Below, piece after piece: positions 5,111 through 5,764 of a DNA stretch of 5,764 nt. The position numbers and the translations under genes were made by a program. The notes under the pieces are model-generated. The model did not search any database. It saw only the letters and a program-made list of their open reading frames with translations, and was not told the DNA's origin. Position 1 is the first letter of the stretch. Every line of letters starts with the position of its first letter. The DNA is from Candidatus Krumholzibacteriia bacterium. Lineage in GTDB: Bacteria; Krumholzibacteriota; Krumholzibacteriia; LZORAL124-64-63. The DNA lies in contig DAOWLV010000229.1 of assembly GCA_030643455.1 (NCBI GenBank), forward strand, positions 1-5,764, written 5' to 3'.

Positions 5111-5764
5111 CCCTCTCTTTCCTTGGCCAGTTCGGCGGCTTCGCGGATCTCCACCTTCTTCTTTTCCAGTTTCTGGTGCTTCTTCAGGAATTCCTTCTTG
5201 ATCCAATCCCGGTAGAGGGAGGCGCCCAGGCATCCGGAATCGTAGGCGTAGATGCTCTGGGAGTTGGCCGGAGCTTCCTCGATCTTGATGTTGTTCGTGA
5301 TGATGGTCTTGAAGACATTGTCTGCACTGAAAATCTGCCCAAGCTCACGCCGCACCGGTTTCTGCAGGGGGGTCCGGCCATCCTTCTGGGTGATAAGCAC
5401 TCCGAGCAGCCTGAGCCATACGTTCTGACGCTCCTGGATCTTCTCGATCAGGTTTTTCATCTGCCGCAGGGTCGGCACAGCCAAACCACTGCACTGGGTC
5501 GGGATGAGGGCGTAGTCAGCGGCCACCAGAGCGTTCTGGGTCAGGACACCCAGGTTCGGAGGCGTGTCGATGATGATCCAGCCGTATGAAGTGGCCAGGG
5601 AACCCACCACCTTGGACAGACGATCGTTGATCTGGGTCTTGGCCATGCTCTCGAGGGCAGGATTGGCCGGGAGAATATCGATATTCTCGTCGTAGATGGT
5701 CGAGGCCACCCCGTCCTGGGGAGTGATGGCCCTGCGCAGGACATCGAAGATGCTGCGGGCAGGA
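5107..5764 (-). CDS. ParA/Soj-family ATPase, C-terminal two-thirds, cut by window edge
   Basis: The 218 visible residues continue in frame to the right edge, so the start and the Walker A (deviant KGGxGKT) region lie outside the window. Visible family features are SIFDVL, then IDILPANPALE, the Walker B-type block IIIDTPPNLG (63-72 of the visible part), ALVAADYALIPTQ, GVLITQKDGRTPLQ, and IKIEEAPANSQSIYAYD. The last corresponds to the ParA segment around 'SEAP...PI..YD'. Such ATPases position chromosomes, plasmids or protein assemblies by ATP-dependent dimerisation and DNA binding. The last 30 residues are unusually rich in Lys and Glu, like a short helical or coiled-coil tail. No parB is in view. 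It could be chromosomal Soj, a plasmid-type ParA or a cargo-positioning relative. The family is clear; the role is not. Confidence 0.9.
   Translation of the reverse strand, partial: PARSIFDVLRRAITPQDGVASTIYDENIDILPANPALESMAKTQINDRLSKVVGSLATSYGWIIIDTPPNLGVLTQNALVAADYALIPTQCSGLAVPTLRQMKNLIEKIQERQNVWLRLLGVLITQKDGRTPLQKPVRRELGQIFSADNVFKTIITNNIKIEEAPANSQSIYAYDSGCLGASLYRDWIKKEFLKKHQKLEKKKVEIREAAELAKEREG

Overview
The window looks like a piece of chromosome from a Gram-negative-type, moderately GC-rich bacterium. The coding regions are visibly GC-rich and the one long intergenic region is AT-rich. It carries five recognisable genes plus the edge of a sixth locus. The gene set (a long-form bacterial inositol-3-phosphate synthase, a polysaccharide-initiating sugar transferase, a ParA-type ATPase) is seen in several deltaproteobacterial, Bacteroidetes-related and candidate phyla. 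I cannot assign a taxon from the sequence alone.

Layout. On the minus strand, read from about 2.7 kb down to 1, is an envelope-polysaccharide gene run: a phosphoglycosyl transferase (1822-2556), a Gfo/Idh/MocA sugar oxidoreductase (608-1633) and a GT4-type glycosyltransferase cut by the window edge (1-581). The last two genes are only 26 bases apart. A 188-base spacer with a strong stem-loop separates the first two. A 469-base AT-rich divergent intergenic region (2557-3025) holds a good candidate promoter for the polysaccharide run and a weaker one facing the other way.

On the plus strand is inositol-3-phosphate synthase (ino1, 3026-4342). A long imperfect hairpin precedes it in the leader and a textbook intrinsic terminator follows it. 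Next comes a glyoxalase II-like metallo-beta-lactamase-fold hydrolase (4451-5110). It meets, tail to tail, a ParA-family ATPase gene on the minus strand (5107 to the right edge, N-terminus missing). The two convergent genes share the palindrome CTAG as their stop codons.

Working together. The sugar transferase would load the first sugar phosphate onto the lipid carrier, the oxidoreductase would modify a nucleotide sugar, and the glycosyltransferase would extend the glycan. Ino1 makes the inositol phosphate precursor of inositol lipids or inositol-containing metabolites. Whether its divergent position beside the glycan genes is functional is open. I see no convincing wholly new multi-gene system. 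The most interesting non-coding signal is the 19-base-pair hairpin in the ino1 leader, whose 3' arm also contains a perfect 6-base complement of the ino1 Shine-Dalgarno region.
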